Positions 1 to 8,856 of a stretch of 64,000 bases of DNA are shown here, one piece after another. The number at the start of each line of letters is the position of its first letter. Position 1 is the stretch's first letter. This DNA comes from Halomarina pelagica (GTDB taxonomy: Archaea; Halobacteriota; Halobacteria; Halobacteriales; Haloarculaceae). The translations under genes were made by a program, and so were the position numbers. The stretch is from NCBI RefSeq assembly GCF_024228315.1, contig NZ_CP100454.1, positions 1,612,001 to 1,676,000 of the forward strand. The letters are read 5' to 3'. The notes below the pieces were generated by a model. It had not been told where the DNA came from, did not search any database, and was given only the letters and a program-made list of their open reading frames with translations.

Positions 1-730
1 CGACCCCGCCGGCCGTGAAGCCGGGACCGCTCTCCTCGACGGTCCGCCGCTCCGGCGTCCGCAGTTCGACGTCGGACCCGTCGGACCCGTCCGTCTCCCC
101 TCCCGCGGGCGATGCGGTCGTCTCGCCCGACGACCCGCCCTCCGTCCGCGCCGTCGCGTCGGTGCTCCCCGACGCCGTCCGCTCGGACGACTCGGTTGGC
201 GTCGGGTCGGGAGTCGCTTCGGGCGTCGGCGTGGCGGTCCGGGTCGGTGCGGTAGTCCCGTTCGGTGTAGTGGTCCCGTTCGGTGCGGCGGTCCGGTTCG
301 GCGTCGGCTCGGGCGTCGGAGTCGGGTCCGGGGTGGGCGTCGGGTCCGGCGTCTCCGTCGTCCGTCCCCCTCGGAGCGCGAAGTTCACGACCGTCCGGCC
401 GCCCGCCCGCCACTCGACGGTCCGCGAGCGATCGCCGACGGAGATGGTGACGTCGCTCCCGTTGCCGTCGACCGCCCGCGGCGGGACGTCGAGGGCGTAC
501 CGCCCGCGGGCGTCCGTGACGGCGGTGGCGACGACCGAGTCGTCGTGCGTCGCCGTCACGATCATGCCTGGTGCGCCTTCGCCGCCGGAGTAGGTAACGG
601 TGCCCGAGTAGCGGTGCGGTGCTGCGGCCGACGCGACGGCGGACGCGGACGCGACGGCGACGAACAGCGCCAGCGCCAGCGCGACCACCCCGCGGAACCG
701 CGTCGGACGTCGCGTGCGTTCTTCGGTCAT
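1..730 (-). CDS. Secreted PGF-CTERM surface protein (C-terminal end cut by window edge)
   Basis: Read from ATG at 730, the frame stays open for 243 codons to the left edge, so only the last residues are missing. Residues 1-37 form a signal peptide: an Arg-rich start, then an Ala/Val/Leu-rich core. Next comes a domain of about 90 residues (YSGTVTYSGG, TDARGRYALDVPP) resembling a carboxypeptidase-regulatory or Ig-like fold. A long Thr/Pro/Glu linker follows, with TPTPEPT blocks and N-x-T sequons. The last visible residues, GPGFTAGGV, match the PGF-CTERM motif, which archaeosortase A processes and lipid-anchors in haloarchaea. The protein is therefore expected on the outer cell surface. Its binding or catalytic role is unknown. 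The low-complexity linker makes the opposite strand look open too, but only this strand carries the signal peptide and the sorting motif. Confidence 0.85.
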   Translation of the reverse strand, partial: MTEERTRRPTRFRGVVALALALFVAVASASAVASAAAPHRYSGTVTYSGGEGAPGMIVTATHDDSVVATAVTDARGRYALDVPPRAVDGNGSDVTISVGDRSRTVEWRAGGRTVVNFALRGGRTTETPDPTPTPDPTPTPEPTPNRTAAPNGTTTPNGTTAPTRTATPTPEATPDPTPTESSERTASGSTDATARTEGGSSGETTASPAGGETDGSDGSDVELRTPERRTVEESGPGFTAGGV

Positions 731-938
731 GGTAACGATGGCGGGTGGCGAACGACGGCCCCGCGGACCGGCCGCCGTCGGTGACCGTCCCGGGGTCGTG
801 ATCTACCTTCACGCTGGGAAACCGTCGACATGAACGAACCGGTTCCGGGATAGCCACAACGGTTATGAACTCGCTCACGCCGCCGGCGGACGATCGCTCC
901 GACGGTGCACTTTACCCGTCCGGGCGGGAAGGAGGCGT

Positions 939-2060
939 ATGACGCCGTTCGAACGTCGAGCGCGGGCCTGCCAGGAGCGACTCGACGCGCGCGACGCGGC
1001 TGCAGTCGTGCTGTTTCCGAGTCGCAACCTCTACTACCTCACCGGCTTCAGCGAGACGCCCGGCGAGCGCCACCTCCTGTTCGTCCTCCCGCGGTCGGGC
1101 GACCCCGTCTTCCTCGTCCCGGAACTCTACGGCGAGCAGGTCCGAGAGGGGACGTGGGTCGCGGACGTCCGGACGTGGGCGGACGACGACGACCCGCTCG
1201 TACACCTGGAGCGGGTCGTTGCGGACTGCGACCTCCCCGGCGGCCGCGTCCTCCTCGACGACACGATGTGGGCGCGGTTCACCCAGGACCTCCGGCGCGT
1301 CCTCCCCGACGCGTCGTTCGGGCTGGCGAGCGAGGCGCTCGCACCCCTCCGAATACGAAAGGACGAGGCGGAGGTGGACGCCCTCCGCCGCGCGGGGGCG
1401 ACCGCCGACCGGGTGGTCGAGGAGGTGCGCGCGCTCGGCCCGGACGCCGTCGGGCTGACGGAGGCGGAACTCGCGCGGGAGATCGAGCGCCGCCTCGCGG
1501 ACGCGGGGGGCGAGGGCGTCTCGTTCGAACCGCTCGTCGGCAGCGGTCCGAACGGGGCGAAGCCCCACCACGCCCACTCCGATCGTACCATCGAGGCGGG
1601 CGACCCCGTCGTGCTCGACTTCGGGACGCTGGTGGCGGAGTACCCGAGCGACCAGACCCGCACCGTCGTCTTCGACGGCGAGCCGCCGGAGCGGTTCGTC
1701 GAGGTACACGACGTCGTCCGCGAGGCGCAGGAGGCCGCAGTGCGAACCGTCGCGCCGGGCGTGACGGCGGGGGCGGTGGACGCGGCCGCCCGCGGGGTCA
1801 TCGAGGACGCCGGCTACGGGGAGCGCTTCGTCCACCGGACGGGCCACGGCGTCGGCCTCGACGTGCACGAGGAGCCGTACCTCGTCGCCGGGAACGAGCG
1901 CGAACTGGAGCCGGGGATGGTCGTGAGCGTCGAGCCCGGGATCTACCTCCCCGGCGAGTTCGGCGTCCGAATCGAGGACCTGGTGCTCGTCACCGACGAC
2001 GGCGCGGAGCGGCTGAACGACGCGGACCGCGGGTGGCGCTGTCCCGCCCCGAGCGCCTGA
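939..2060 (+). CDS. M24 family Xaa-Pro aminopeptidase
   Basis: A 373-residue cytoplasmic metallopeptidase that removes the N-terminal residue preceding proline (Xaa-Pro dipeptidase or aminopeptidase group). The N-terminal third is a creatinase-like domain (SRNLYYLTGF). The C-terminal 'pita-bread' domain has all five expected metal ligands: Asp227 (LDFG), Asp238 (SDQT), His303 (TGHGVG), Glu332 (VEPG) and Glu346 (RIED). Length is normal for the family. The ATG follows a GGAGGCGT stretch. The gene stands alone, with small unrelated genes downstream. Exact substrate preference, dipeptide against longer peptide, cannot be read from sequence. Confidence 0.93.
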   Translation: MTPFERRARACQERLDARDAAAVVLFPSRNLYYLTGFSETPGERHLLFVLPRSGDPVFLVPELYGEQVREGTWVADVRTWADDDDPLVHLERVVADCDLPGGRVLLDDTMWARFTQDLRRVLPDASFGLASEALAPLRIRKDEAEVDALRRAGATADRVVEEVRALGPDAVGLTEAELAREIERRLADAGGEGVSFEPLVGSGPNGAKPHHAHSDRTIEAGDPVVLDFGTLVAEYPSDQTRTVVFDGEPPERFVEVHDVVREAQEAAVRTVAPGVTAGAVDAAARGVIEDAGYGERFVHRTGHGVGLDVHEEPYLVAGNERELEPGMVVSVEPGIYLPGEFGVRIEDLVLVTDDGAERLNDADRGWRCPAPSA

Positions 2061-2112
2061 TCGCCGGTCGACGGTCGAGAGTCGTCAGTCGCCTGCACGC
2101 TCCGTGACGCGC

Positions 2113-2253
2113 TCAGGCGTACTGTTCGGGGCTCTCCTCGAAGTCGTCCTGACAGTTCGGACAGCAGACGTAGTACGTCCCCCCGTCGCGTTCGATCTTC
2201 TCCTCCATGAGCTGTTCCTCGAGCGTCTTGCCGCAGACGGCGCATTCGGGCAT
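2113..2253 (-). CDS. Small YHS/TRASH-like zinc protein
   Basis: A 46-residue ORF starting MPECAVCGKTL and ending CPNCQDDFEESPEQYA. It has two cysteine pairs (CAVC at 4-7, CCPNC at about 29-33) separated by a short beta-rich segment with GTYYVC. This spacing, and the 'F..SPEQY' tail, resemble YHS or TRASH metal-binding domains, which bind Zn or other soft metals. Small zinc finger proteins of this size are common in haloarchaea. The role is unknown; metal sensing or protein interaction is plausible. The gene lies between the peptidase and a convergent membrane peptide. Confidence 0.75.
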   Translation of the reverse strand: MPECAVCGKTLEEQLMEEKIERDGGTYYVCCPNCQDDFEESPEQYA

Positions 2254-2380
2254 ACGGGCGAACCGTCTCGGGCCGCGGCCCTCAGTGCGGTGCCTTCAGA
2301 TGCAGGCGCGAACGCGAGTCGACGACTGCGAACGCGTGAGCAGGCCGGGGGGTTTTCACGACGGCCGGTGAGTACGGACT

Positions 2381-2518
2381 ATGTCGAACACCATCGGCTG
2401 GTCGCTGTTCAGCTCCGGCGTCGTGACGCTGCTGTTGCTCTGGCTGCCCGGCGACTCGCTCTACTGGGGGATCGGCCTGCTGATCGTCGGCCTGCTGCTG
2501 CTCGCGCGGCGGCTGTGA
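2381..2518 (+). CDS. Small two-helix membrane protein
   Basis: A 45-residue ORF (MSNTIGWSLF..., ending LLLARRL) made almost entirely of two hydrophobic helices, about residues 8-22 and 26-42, joined by PGDSLYW and closed by positive residues. That fits a tiny inner-membrane protein. No functional motif is visible. It is convergent with the aEF1A gene, with 33 bases between the two stops. Codon use and the clean start support a real gene, but a protein this short cannot be assigned. Confidence 0.6.
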   Translation: MSNTIGWSLFSSGVVTLLLLWLPGDSLYWGIGLLIVGLLLLARRL

Positions 2519-2551
2519 AAACGGAAAACGGAAAACGAAAGCGGGCTCGTC

Positions 2552-3817
2552 CTACCGTTCGTTGACTTCCAGCACCTTGCCGGCGGCGATGGTCTGGCCC
2601 ATGTCGCGCACCGCGAAGCTCCCGAGTTCCGGGATCTCCGAGGATGGCTCGATGCTCAGCGGCTTCTGCGGGCGCAGCGTGACGATGGCCGCGTCGCCGC
2701 TCTTGAGGAAGTCGGGGTTCTCCTCTGCGACCTCGCCGCTCGCCGGGTCGAGCTTCTGATCGAGCGATTCGAACGTGCAGGCGACCTGCGCGGTGTGGGC
2801 GTGCACGACCGGCGTGTAGCCCGCCGTGATGACCGAGGGGTGCTGCATCACGACCAGTTGCGCCTTGAAGGTCTCTGCGACCTTCGGCGGATCCTCCGCC
2901 GGACCGCACACGTCCCCGCGGCGGATGTCGTTCTTCCCGATGCCGCGGACGTTGAACCCGACGTTGTCGCCCGGTTCCGCGCGCGGCACCTCCTCGTGGT
3001 GCATCTCGATGGTCTTGACCTCGCCGCTCACGTCCGAGGGCTGGAACGAGACGCTCGCGCCCGTCTCGAGGACGCCCGTCTCGACCCGTCCCACCGGGAC
3101 GGTCCCGATGCCGGAGATGGTGTAGACGTCCTGGATCGGCAGCCGTAGCGGCGCGTCCGTCGGCGGCTGCGGTTCGGGCAGGTTGTTCAACGCCTCCAGG
3201 ATGATCGGTCCGTCGTACCACGACATGCTGCCCGTGCGCTCGGCGACGTTGTCGCCCTCGAACGCCGAGCAGGGGATGAAGCTCGCGTCGTCGGTCTCGA
3301 AGCGGACCTGCCCGAGGAGCTTCTTCACGTCCTCGACCACGGCCCGGTAGCGATCCTCGTCGTAGTCGACGAGGTCCATCTTGTTGACCGCGACGATGAG
3401 GCGGTCGATGCCGAGCGTGCGCGCCAGGAAGACGTGCTCCTGGGTCTGTGGCTGGACGCCGTCGTCGGCCGCCACCACGAGCACCGCGTGATCCGCCTGG
3501 CTCGCGCCCGTGATCATGTTCTTCACGAAGTCGCGGTGGCCGGGCGTGTCCACGATCGTGAAGTAGTACTCGTCCGTGTCGAAGCGCTGGTGGGCGATGT
3601 CGATGGTGACGCCGCGCTCGCGCTCCTCCGCGAGGTTGTCCATCACGTAGGCGAACTCGAAACCGCCTTTCCCCTTCTCCTGGGCCTCCTCGCGGTACTG
3701 CTCGATGACGTGCTCGGGTACGTTCCCCGTCTCGAAGAGCAGCCGACCGACGAGCGTGCTCTTCCCGTGGTCGACGTGCCCGATGATGGCGAGGTTCTGG
3801 TGTGGCTTGTCGCTCAT
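2552..3817 (-). CDS. tuf: Translation elongation factor aEF-1alpha
   Basis: A 421-residue GTPase that delivers aminoacyl-tRNA to the ribosome. All G motifs are visible: P-loop GHVDHGKST (13-21), the switch region [16 protein letters not shown], and NKMD. EF-Tu domains 2 and 3 follow, ending [16 protein letters not shown]. An ATG 15 codons upstream exists, but family members begin MSDKPHQN, so 3817 is chosen. In haloarchaea this gene normally sits next to rpsJ and the str operon. Here the next gene is a small membrane peptide, so this may be a relocated or second copy. Compared with the usual haloarchaeal protein, DTPGH replaces DCPGH, as recalled from family knowledge rather than from an alignment. 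Confidence 0.95.
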   Translation of the reverse strand: MSDKPHQNLAIIGHVDHGKSTLVGRLLFETGNVPEHVIEQYREEAQEKGKGGFEFAYVMDNLAEERERGVTIDIAHQRFDTDEYYFTIVDTPGHRDFVKNMITGASQADHAVLVVAADDGVQPQTQEHVFLARTLGIDRLIVAVNKMDLVDYDEDRYRAVVEDVKKLLGQVRFETDDASFIPCSAFEGDNVAERTGSMSWYDGPIILEALNNLPEPQPPTDAPLRLPIQDVYTISGIGTVPVGRVETGVLETGASVSFQPSDVSGEVKTIEMHHEEVPRAEPGDNVGFNVRGIGKNDIRRGDVCGPAEDPPKVAETFKAQLVVMQHPSVITAGYTPVVHAHTAQVACTFESLDQKLDPASGEVAEENPDFLKSGDAAIVTLRPQKPLSIEPSSEIPELGSFAVRDMGQTIAAGKVLEVNER

Positions 3818-4029
3818 GGGTACCTCCCGTCGCGGGTCGCCCCGCTGGGTCGTATCGTCCATTGCGTAGCCGCGGGCAAAACGGTTGTGCAGATTACAGG
3901 ATCAATCACGCGGCGGTGACTGTCGCGGGAGGTGACGATCTCCGTCGGTCCGTCGACCCTGCCGATCCGTCGCCTCTAGGTCGGCGGGCGGAAGGCGGCC
4001 GTCCGCCGGTTCGTCCGCGAAGTAGTCCC

Positions 4030-4716
4030 CTACGCGACGCCCGACTCGTCGAAGAACAGGACCTCGCGGACGAGGACCTCGTGTCCCCGTCGTAGCCGCT
4101 CGGAGAGCGCCTGGTGGGAGACGTCGAGTTCGTCCGCGAGGTCGGAGAGGCTGATCCGCCGGGGGACGTCGAAGTAGCCGAGTTCGCAGGCCGCGCGGAG
4201 CGCCTCGCGCTGCTCCTCGGTCAGGTCGTCGACGCGGTAGGGCGACGGCGTGAGGTCGCGCCCGCCCTTGCCCTCGTCGTTCAGCGTGCGGACGTGCTCG
4301 ATCTCCATCGAGGGACCGTACCGCGAGCAGCGTTCGAACGCCTTCGAGAACGCCTCCCGTCGCGGGAACACGAGTCGGAGGTGCCACTCCCCGCCCGTCG
4401 CCGTGGCGCTCGTGAGGGAGCCGCCGCCGCGGGTGAGCGATCTGAACGCGGCGTCGACGTGCGGTGCCCAGTCGAAATCGTAGAGCCACCCGCCCTCGAA
4501 GGACGTGAGGAACGACCAGCGATCGACGCTCAGGTCGCCCTCGAGCGCGGTCTCGAGTTCCCCGCGGTCGCCCGCGATGGCGTGGAACAGTGACAGTTCG
4601 GCGTAGTCGCACAGAACGAGCGGCTTGCACTCCAGCGTGAGACCCGGGATCGTCGCGAGACAATCGTGCAATGCCAGCTCCTCCGTCGGGACGCGGACAC
4701 TGGCGATGGTCGCCAT
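4030..4716 (-). CDS. Bat-type HTH-10 transcriptional regulator
   Basis: A 228-residue protein. The N-terminal part (to about 165) looks like the bacterio-opsin-activator associated region. Residues about 175-225 form the HTH-10 domain (LTEEQREALRAACELGYFDVPRRISLSDLA, then LDVSHQALSERLRRG), which in this family binds promoters. There are no PAS or GAF input domains, so the ligand or signal is unknown. It is transcribed alone, with 159 bases to the phosphoesterase gene upstream. A second member of the family lies 1.4 kb away at 6107-6808. Confidence 0.9.
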   Translation of the reverse strand: MATIASVRVPTEELALHDCLATIPGLTLECKPLVLCDYAELSLFHAIAGDRGELETALEGDLSVDRWSFLTSFEGGWLYDFDWAPHVDAAFRSLTRGGGSLTSATATGGEWHLRLVFPRREAFSKAFERCSRYGPSMEIEHVRTLNDEGKGGRDLTPSPYRVDDLTEEQREALRAACELGYFDVPRRISLSDLADELDVSHQALSERLRRGHEVLVREVLFFDESGVA

Positions 4717-4875
4717 GGGTGTCCACTGGGAGGGGGAGGGGTGTAAAGCGTGTGGGCTGCGATGTGCGATAGAGCATTAATCACACGAGCGCGGCCGGGC
4801 GAACGTCCGGCGATCGGGACGGTACTCGGGGCGAGTGGCGATCCGGGCGCGCGAGGGGGGATCGCCGTCCGTCGG

Positions 4876-5877
4876 TCAGCGACCGAGGGAGCGTCCGGTC
4901 CGGGGCTCGGTGGCGGTCGGAGAGGGAGGGACGCTCACCTCGTCGACGAGGGGGAACGCGTCGAAGTAGCCGCGGTCGGCGTTCTCGACGAGCGTCCCGT
5001 CGCGCGCGCCGTCGCGCGCGGCGTGCTCGGCCGCCTCCCGGGTCCCGTCCTCGTCGGCGAGCGGCACCATCGTGACGGCGGTGCCCTCGGGCGAGACGTC
5101 GAGCAGGAGGTAGGCCTGCGGGAACGAACAGCCCGCGGGGGTGGTGAGGTGCGAGACGCCGTCGACCCGCGCCGCGGCGGGCCAGTGGACGTGCCCCGAG
5201 ACGACCAGGTCGACCTCGTTGCGGGCGAGCGCCGCGTTGACCGCGTCGGCGTCGGCCAGTTGCAGGTGTTCGGAGTCGGAGAACGTCGGGACGTGTTCGC
5301 GGACTCGAAAGACCGGGTGGTGGAAGACGACGACGGTGGGACGGTCGGGGTCGACCGTCGCGTCGAGCCACTCGATCCCCTCGTCGCCGACGCGCCCGCC
5401 GTGGGTGTCCTCCAGGGATCCGTCGGGGGCGGCGGCGCTGTCGAGACCGATCACGTCCACGTCGCCGAAGCGCGTCCGGAAGGGGAGCGACCCCGGCGTG
5501 TACGACGCGACGAACTCCTCGAGCGGGGGCGTCTCGTGGGGATCGAACGACTTCGGGACGTCGTGATTGCCGGGGACGGCGACGTACGGAACGGCCAGTT
5601 CGTCGAGCAGGGCGTCGACGGCGGCGAACTCCGCCGGCGACCCGTCCTTGGTGAGGTCGCCGGCGAAGACGACGCCGTCGAGGCCGAGGCGGTTCGCGTC
5701 CGCGATCGCCGTGGCGAGTCGCGCCTCCGTCCGGTGGAACACCTTCCAGGTGCCCGTCTCCTCCGAGGAGACGTGGACGTCGGACACGACTGCGAGCGTT
5801 ACCCCGTCTGCGGTCGGTCGCGCGAACCGACCGAGGAGCCGGTCGCGCTGCGAGGCGTACGTCGATTGCGATTCCAC
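4876..5877 (-). CDS. Calcineurin-like metallophosphoesterase
   Basis: A 333-residue cytoplasmic hydrolase with the five metallophosphoesterase motifs: DVH (Asp33, His35), GDLT (Asp74), GNHD (Asn104-His105), FHHP and GHVH. The two-metal centre is therefore complete. The order and spacing match the calcineurin-like (ICC/CpdA) superfamily, which cleaves phosphomono- or diesters; substrate not predictable. It starts at GTG 5877. A TATA-like TTTATAG read on the minus strand lies about 29 bases upstream, as expected for a leaderless transcript. The C-terminal 60 residues are Asp/Arg/Ala-rich and look family-specific. Confidence 0.9.
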   Translation of the reverse strand: MESQSTYASQRDRLLGRFARPTADGVTLAVVSDVHVSSEETGTWKVFHRTEARLATAIADANRLGLDGVVFAGDLTKDGSPAEFAAVDALLDELAVPYVAVPGNHDVPKSFDPHETPPLEEFVASYTPGSLPFRTRFGDVDVIGLDSAAAPDGSLEDTHGGRVGDEGIEWLDATVDPDRPTVVVFHHPVFRVREHVPTFSDSEHLQLADADAVNAALARNEVDLVVSGHVHWPAAARVDGVSHLTTPAGCSFPQAYLLLDVSPEGTAVTMVPLADEDGTREAAEHAARDGARDGTLVENADRGYFDAFPLVDEVSVPPSPTATEPRTGRSLGR

Positions 5878-5901
5878 GTGAGACGATAGACGTCCGACGC
5901 A

Positions 5902-5928
5902 CTATAAATACAACGTATTTTCTATATA
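5902..5928 (-). promoter_or_regulatory. Leaderless promoter of the phosphoesterase with an inverted repeat
   Basis: On the minus strand, TTTATAG sits 25-30 bases before the GTG start at 5877, the normal distance for a haloarchaeal leaderless promoter. Over the TATA box lies an inverted repeat, AAATAC-AAC-GTATTT (5906-5920), followed by the self-complementary CTATATAG (5921-5928). A repressor bound to this repeat would block TBP. No regulator is assigned. Confidence 0.5.
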
Positions 5929-6106
5929 GTGAGGTACGTAGACACGGGAAGGGACGCTACGGAGGTCCGGACGGTCGCGTCAGCGAACACGGTCGGAGAG
6001 CGGTCGTCCGCGATCTCACCGTCGCGGACGACCGACGAAACGACCGGACGTGACGGCGAAAGCGTTTTTTGTCACGGACGATATCGACAGACGAGACAGG
6101 GGTCCC

Positions 6107-6808
6107 ATGATCGACATCACCCTCGACATGGAGCAGTACGACTGCCCGTTCATCGACGCGAGCGACGAGTGTGCGGCGTCCTTCTCCGCGTCGCAGTGGG
6201 AGTTCGACCGCCGGACGGACTGCCTCGAGACGCGGATGATCGCCGAGGGAGCGGACAGGGACGCGCTCGACAACGCCCTCGGGGTCCTGCGGACGCACCC
6301 GCACCTCCACGAGTACGAGTTGCTCTCGCGGCGCGGCGCGGCCGCGCACATCCGCACGACCATCGACGAGACGGCGGCGATGCACACCATCCGCGAGTCG
6401 GGGGGCTACGTTACGGGGCCGTTCCACATCGAGAACGGGAGCGAACTCTGGCACGTCGGGTTCGACCGCGAGGACGGCGCGAACGGGACGCTCTCCCGGT
6501 TGGAGCGGGACAACGAGTTCGACGTCGTCTCGCGACGGAGCGTCGAACTGGCCGACCTTCGGGGGTTCGTTCGGAACGCGCCCGCGGCGATGACGCTGAT
6601 CCAGGGCTGTCGCGACCTCTCACCGACCGAGCGCCGGACGCTCGAGGTCGCCGTGAACGAGGGCTACTTCGAGAGCCCCCGCGGCGCGACCCTCGGAACG
6701 CTCGCCGAGCGCTTCGATGTCTCGAAGCCCGCCGTCTCGAAGACGCTGCGCCGCGGGCAGTCGAAGACCATCTCGCGCATCACGGAGGCGCTCGAGGCCC
6801 TCGAGTGA
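6107..6808 (+). CDS. Bat-type HTH-10 transcriptional regulator
   Basis: A 233-residue regulator. Residues about 180-230 carry HTH-10 (LSPTERRTLEVAVNEGYFESPRG, then FDVSKPAVSKTLRRG). The N-terminal region shows the 'I.I.....Y.C' start and the mixed alpha/beta domain common in haloarchaeal HTH-10 proteins. An in-frame start 19 codons upstream exists, but MIDITLDMEQYDCPF fits the family better. It is a distant paralog of the gene at 4030-4716. The signal sensed is unknown. Confidence 0.9.
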   Translation: MIDITLDMEQYDCPFIDASDECAASFSASQWEFDRRTDCLETRMIAEGADRDALDNALGVLRTHPHLHEYELLSRRGAAAHIRTTIDETAAMHTIRESGGYVTGPFHIENGSELWHVGFDREDGANGTLSRLERDNEFDVVSRRSVELADLRGFVRNAPAAMTLIQGCRDLSPTERRTLEVAVNEGYFESPRGATLGTLAERFDVSKPAVSKTLRRGQSKTISRITEALEALE

Positions 6809-6888
6809 CGACCCTCACGCCGGCCGTCAGTTTCACTTTCACTCCGCGCATGGCTGACGTTCAAGTCCGTTCCCGCGAACCGACAGGT

Positions 6889-7113
6889 ATGGACATCGAC
6901 GTCGTCAGGACGCGTGCCACGGGCGAGAACGGCCTCGCGGGGTCGACCGACCAGTGTCTCGATCGCATCGGGGAGACGGGCGACCGTCGCGCGATCGACG
7001 TCACCGACGTGACCGCCGCGCGCGTCGAAGAGTACGCCCGAACCGCCATCGATCACGACCGCGTCCACCTGGAGCAGAGGGGCGGTCGAACCTTCCTCGT
7101 CGCCGACGGCTGA
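6889..7113 (+). CDS. Small conserved-looking hypothetical protein
   Basis: A 74-residue acidic protein starting MDIDVVRTRATG and ending GGRTFLVADG. It looks soluble and compact, alternating beta and helix, with no cysteines or membrane segment. ATG 6889 is preferred over an in-frame ATG at 6850 because the shorter form starts cleanly at the folded part. It follows the HTH-10 gene by 80 bases. I do not recognise the family. Confidence 0.6.
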   Translation: MDIDVVRTRATGENGLAGSTDQCLDRIGETGDRRAIDVTDVTAARVEEYARTAIDHDRVHLEQRGGRTFLVADG

Positions 7114-7209
7114 GCGCCGAGGAGCGCCACCCCGCGGTGCGCGACCTGCCGATCGAGAGCGTGGCGATGAGACTCATCAGAGACGGTGAAGGAGGATCGA
7201 ACGCGGACG

Positions 7210-7389
7210 CTACATGATGGACCGTTCGTCGGACCCGATGCGATCCTCGTCGAGCACCGCGATGAGGTTCGCGTAGGGAACGAACGCGATGAACTCCTCC
7301 GCCTCGGTGTAGAGTTCGACCCCGTGATCGCGCTCCTGATACTGGCTGCACTCGATGTCCCCGTCGGGGAGGATGGCACGGTACACCAT
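7210..7389 (-). CDS. Small hypothetical protein (59 aa)
   Basis: An ORF of 59 residues, MVYRAILPDGDIECSQY to DERSIM. It has an N-terminal beta hairpin, a central acidic helix (ELYTEAEEFIAFVPYANLIAV) and an acidic tail. Amino acid composition is typically haloarchaeal. It is close in size and style to small proteins that act as regulators in this group, but no function can be given. It starts at ATG 7389 and ends just past the convergent 74-residue gene. Confidence 0.65.
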   Translation of the reverse strand: MVYRAILPDGDIECSQYQERDHGVELYTEAEEFIAFVPYANLIAVLDEDRIGSDERSIM

Positions 7390-7467
7390 ACCCTGTCGTC
7401 GGACCTCGACGCACTTGAACGTACCACAACGTTCACCTACGAGGTACTATCTGACTTAGAGATGTTT

Positions 7468-8052
7468 TTACGGCGATGAGTCTCCGGGGGCGCTCCCCGA
7501 GTCGAGGTGTTCCGCGAGCCCCCACTCGGCGGCGCGCCGCTCGGCCTCGACGCGCGCCTCCTCGCGGATGGCGGCGATGCGCGCCTCGTCCGCGAGAAAC
7601 GCCTCGAGCGCGTCGAGGCCGTCTCCGTCGTCCCCCAGCCGGTCCGCCGGCGCGCGCGCTCGCGTCCGGTCTGCGAGCGCCGGGTCGCCGGCGAGCTGTT
7701 CGGCCGGCATGCCCGGCGGGACGCGCACCTCCGGGGTGTCGTGCGCCTCGCTGAGGTGTCGCGGCGCGAGTTCGTACAGGTCGAGGCGGCAGGGACCGGA
7801 GGGCGCGAGGTCCGCGAGCGCCCGCGGGCCGCCCGCGTCGGTGCCGACGTGGTAGGCGAGCACCGGCACCCCGTCCTCGAACGTCAGGACGGCGCGACCG
7901 TCGTCGCCGAGCAGGAGCGTCTCCTGGGGGGCGAGCACAGCGTAGCCGGTCAGCGCCCGCGAGAGCGCGTCCTCGAGGAGCACCCCGACGCCCTCGATCA
8001 CCCGCGAGCGGACGAGACGGCCGCGCGGGATGGACAGCGCGTCGACGCTCAT
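7468..8052 (-). CDS. MinD/ParA-coupled hypothetical protein
   Basis: A 194-residue protein whose ATG overlaps the stop of the MinD-like gene (ATGA), so translation is almost certainly coupled. Residues 1-110 form a beta-rich domain (VLAPQETLLLGDDGRAVLTFEDGVPVLAYHV). The rest is a long Ala/Glu/Arg-rich helix ending DSSP. There is no enzymatic motif. The pairing resembles haloarchaeal MinD2 loci, in which a small partner protein follows the ATPase and the pair affects motility and shape. That parallel is inference. Confidence 0.75.
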   Translation of the reverse strand: MSVDALSIPRGRLVRSRVIEGVGVLLEDALSRALTGYAVLAPQETLLLGDDGRAVLTFEDGVPVLAYHVGTDAGGPRALADLAPSGPCRLDLYELAPRHLSEAHDTPEVRVPPGMPAEQLAGDPALADRTRARAPADRLGDDGDGLDALEAFLADEARIAAIREEARVEAERRAAEWGLAEHLDSGSAPGDSSP

Positions 8053-8816
8053 GGCGTGTCGGGGATCACCGCGCTGCGGAAGCGGGCGGCCACGTCGTCG
8101 GCGTCGCCGACCCGCACGTCGAGCGCCCCGGCCGCCTCGCGGAACGCGCGGGACGCCGGGGCGTCCGGGGCGTGCGCGAGGAGGGGCTCCCCCGCACGCC
8201 TGGCCGCCCCCGCCGCGTCGCTCTCGGGGACGGTCCCCAGCGTCGGCCCGTCGAAGTAGCGCTCGACCTCGGCCGCGATCCGGTCGATCGCGCCGTCGTC
8301 GCGCACGCGGTTGAACAGCACGCCCGCCGTCCCCGTGCCGTAGGAGCGGGCGTACTCCTGGACCTTCAGCGCGTCCGACAGCGAGGGGATGGTCGGCTGG
8401 AGGACGACGACGATCCGATCGGCGAGCACCACGGGCAGCACCGCGCTCTTGCTCCCCAGCGCGGCGGGCGAGTCGAGCAGGAGGACGTCCGCGTCGTCCG
8501 CCAGCTCCGCGACGACCTCGCGCAGGCGGGTCGGGTCGGCCTCCCGGAAGGCCGCGAGGCTCGTCCCGCAGGGGACGACGCGCATCCCGAAGCGGTCGTA
8601 CGTCGCGCGCTCGACCGGCGCGGCCCCGAGCAGCACGTCGTGGAGCGTCGCGTCCGCGTCGTCGAGACCGGTGTGAAAGAGCAGGTTCGCCATCCCCGTG
8701 TCGGCGTCGACGACCGTCACGTCATACTCCTCGGCGAGCGCCATGCCGAGCGCGAGCGTGCTCGTCGTCTTCCCCGTGCCGCCCTTGCCGCTGGCGACCG
8801 CGAACGCCTCGACCAT
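8049..8816 (-). CDS. MinD/ParA-like P-loop ATPase
   Basis: A 255-residue deviant Walker ATPase. Walker A is GKGGTGKTT near residue 10, with the two lysines typical of MinD/ParA; VDADTGMANL and LLLDSPAALGS follow. Such proteins dimerise on ATP and position polar or membrane assemblies. A GTG nine bases upstream is possible, but MVEAFAVASGKGG is a natural start. It is the fifth gene of a minus-strand chain that begins with archaellin (12487), with 40 bases to the gene above and an ATGA overlap with the gene below. A role in placing the archaellum or related envelope complexes is a reasonable inference. Confidence 0.9.
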   Translation of the reverse strand: MVEAFAVASGKGGTGKTTSTLALGMALAEEYDVTVVDADTGMANLLFHTGLDDADATLHDVLLGAAPVERATYDRFGMRVVPCGTSLAAFREADPTRLREVVAELADDADVLLLDSPAALGSKSAVLPVVLADRIVVVLQPTIPSLSDALKVQEYARSYGTGTAGVLFNRVRDDGAIDRIAAEVERYFDGPTLGTVPESDAAGAARRAGEPLLAHAPDAPASRAFREAAGALDVRVGDADDVAARFRSAVIPDTP

Positions 8817-8856
8817 GACCCTCACTGGGTGCCCGATACTACCTAAATCTTGATAT

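Noticed and set aside
200-360. Short repeats that could be a CRISPR or minisatellite
   Set aside because: They encode the Thr/Pro/Glu linker of the surface protein on the minus strand.
905-2107. 400-codon frame overlapping the M24 peptidase
   Set aside because: Arg/Pro/Gly-rich shadow in another frame of the peptidase gene; no domain.
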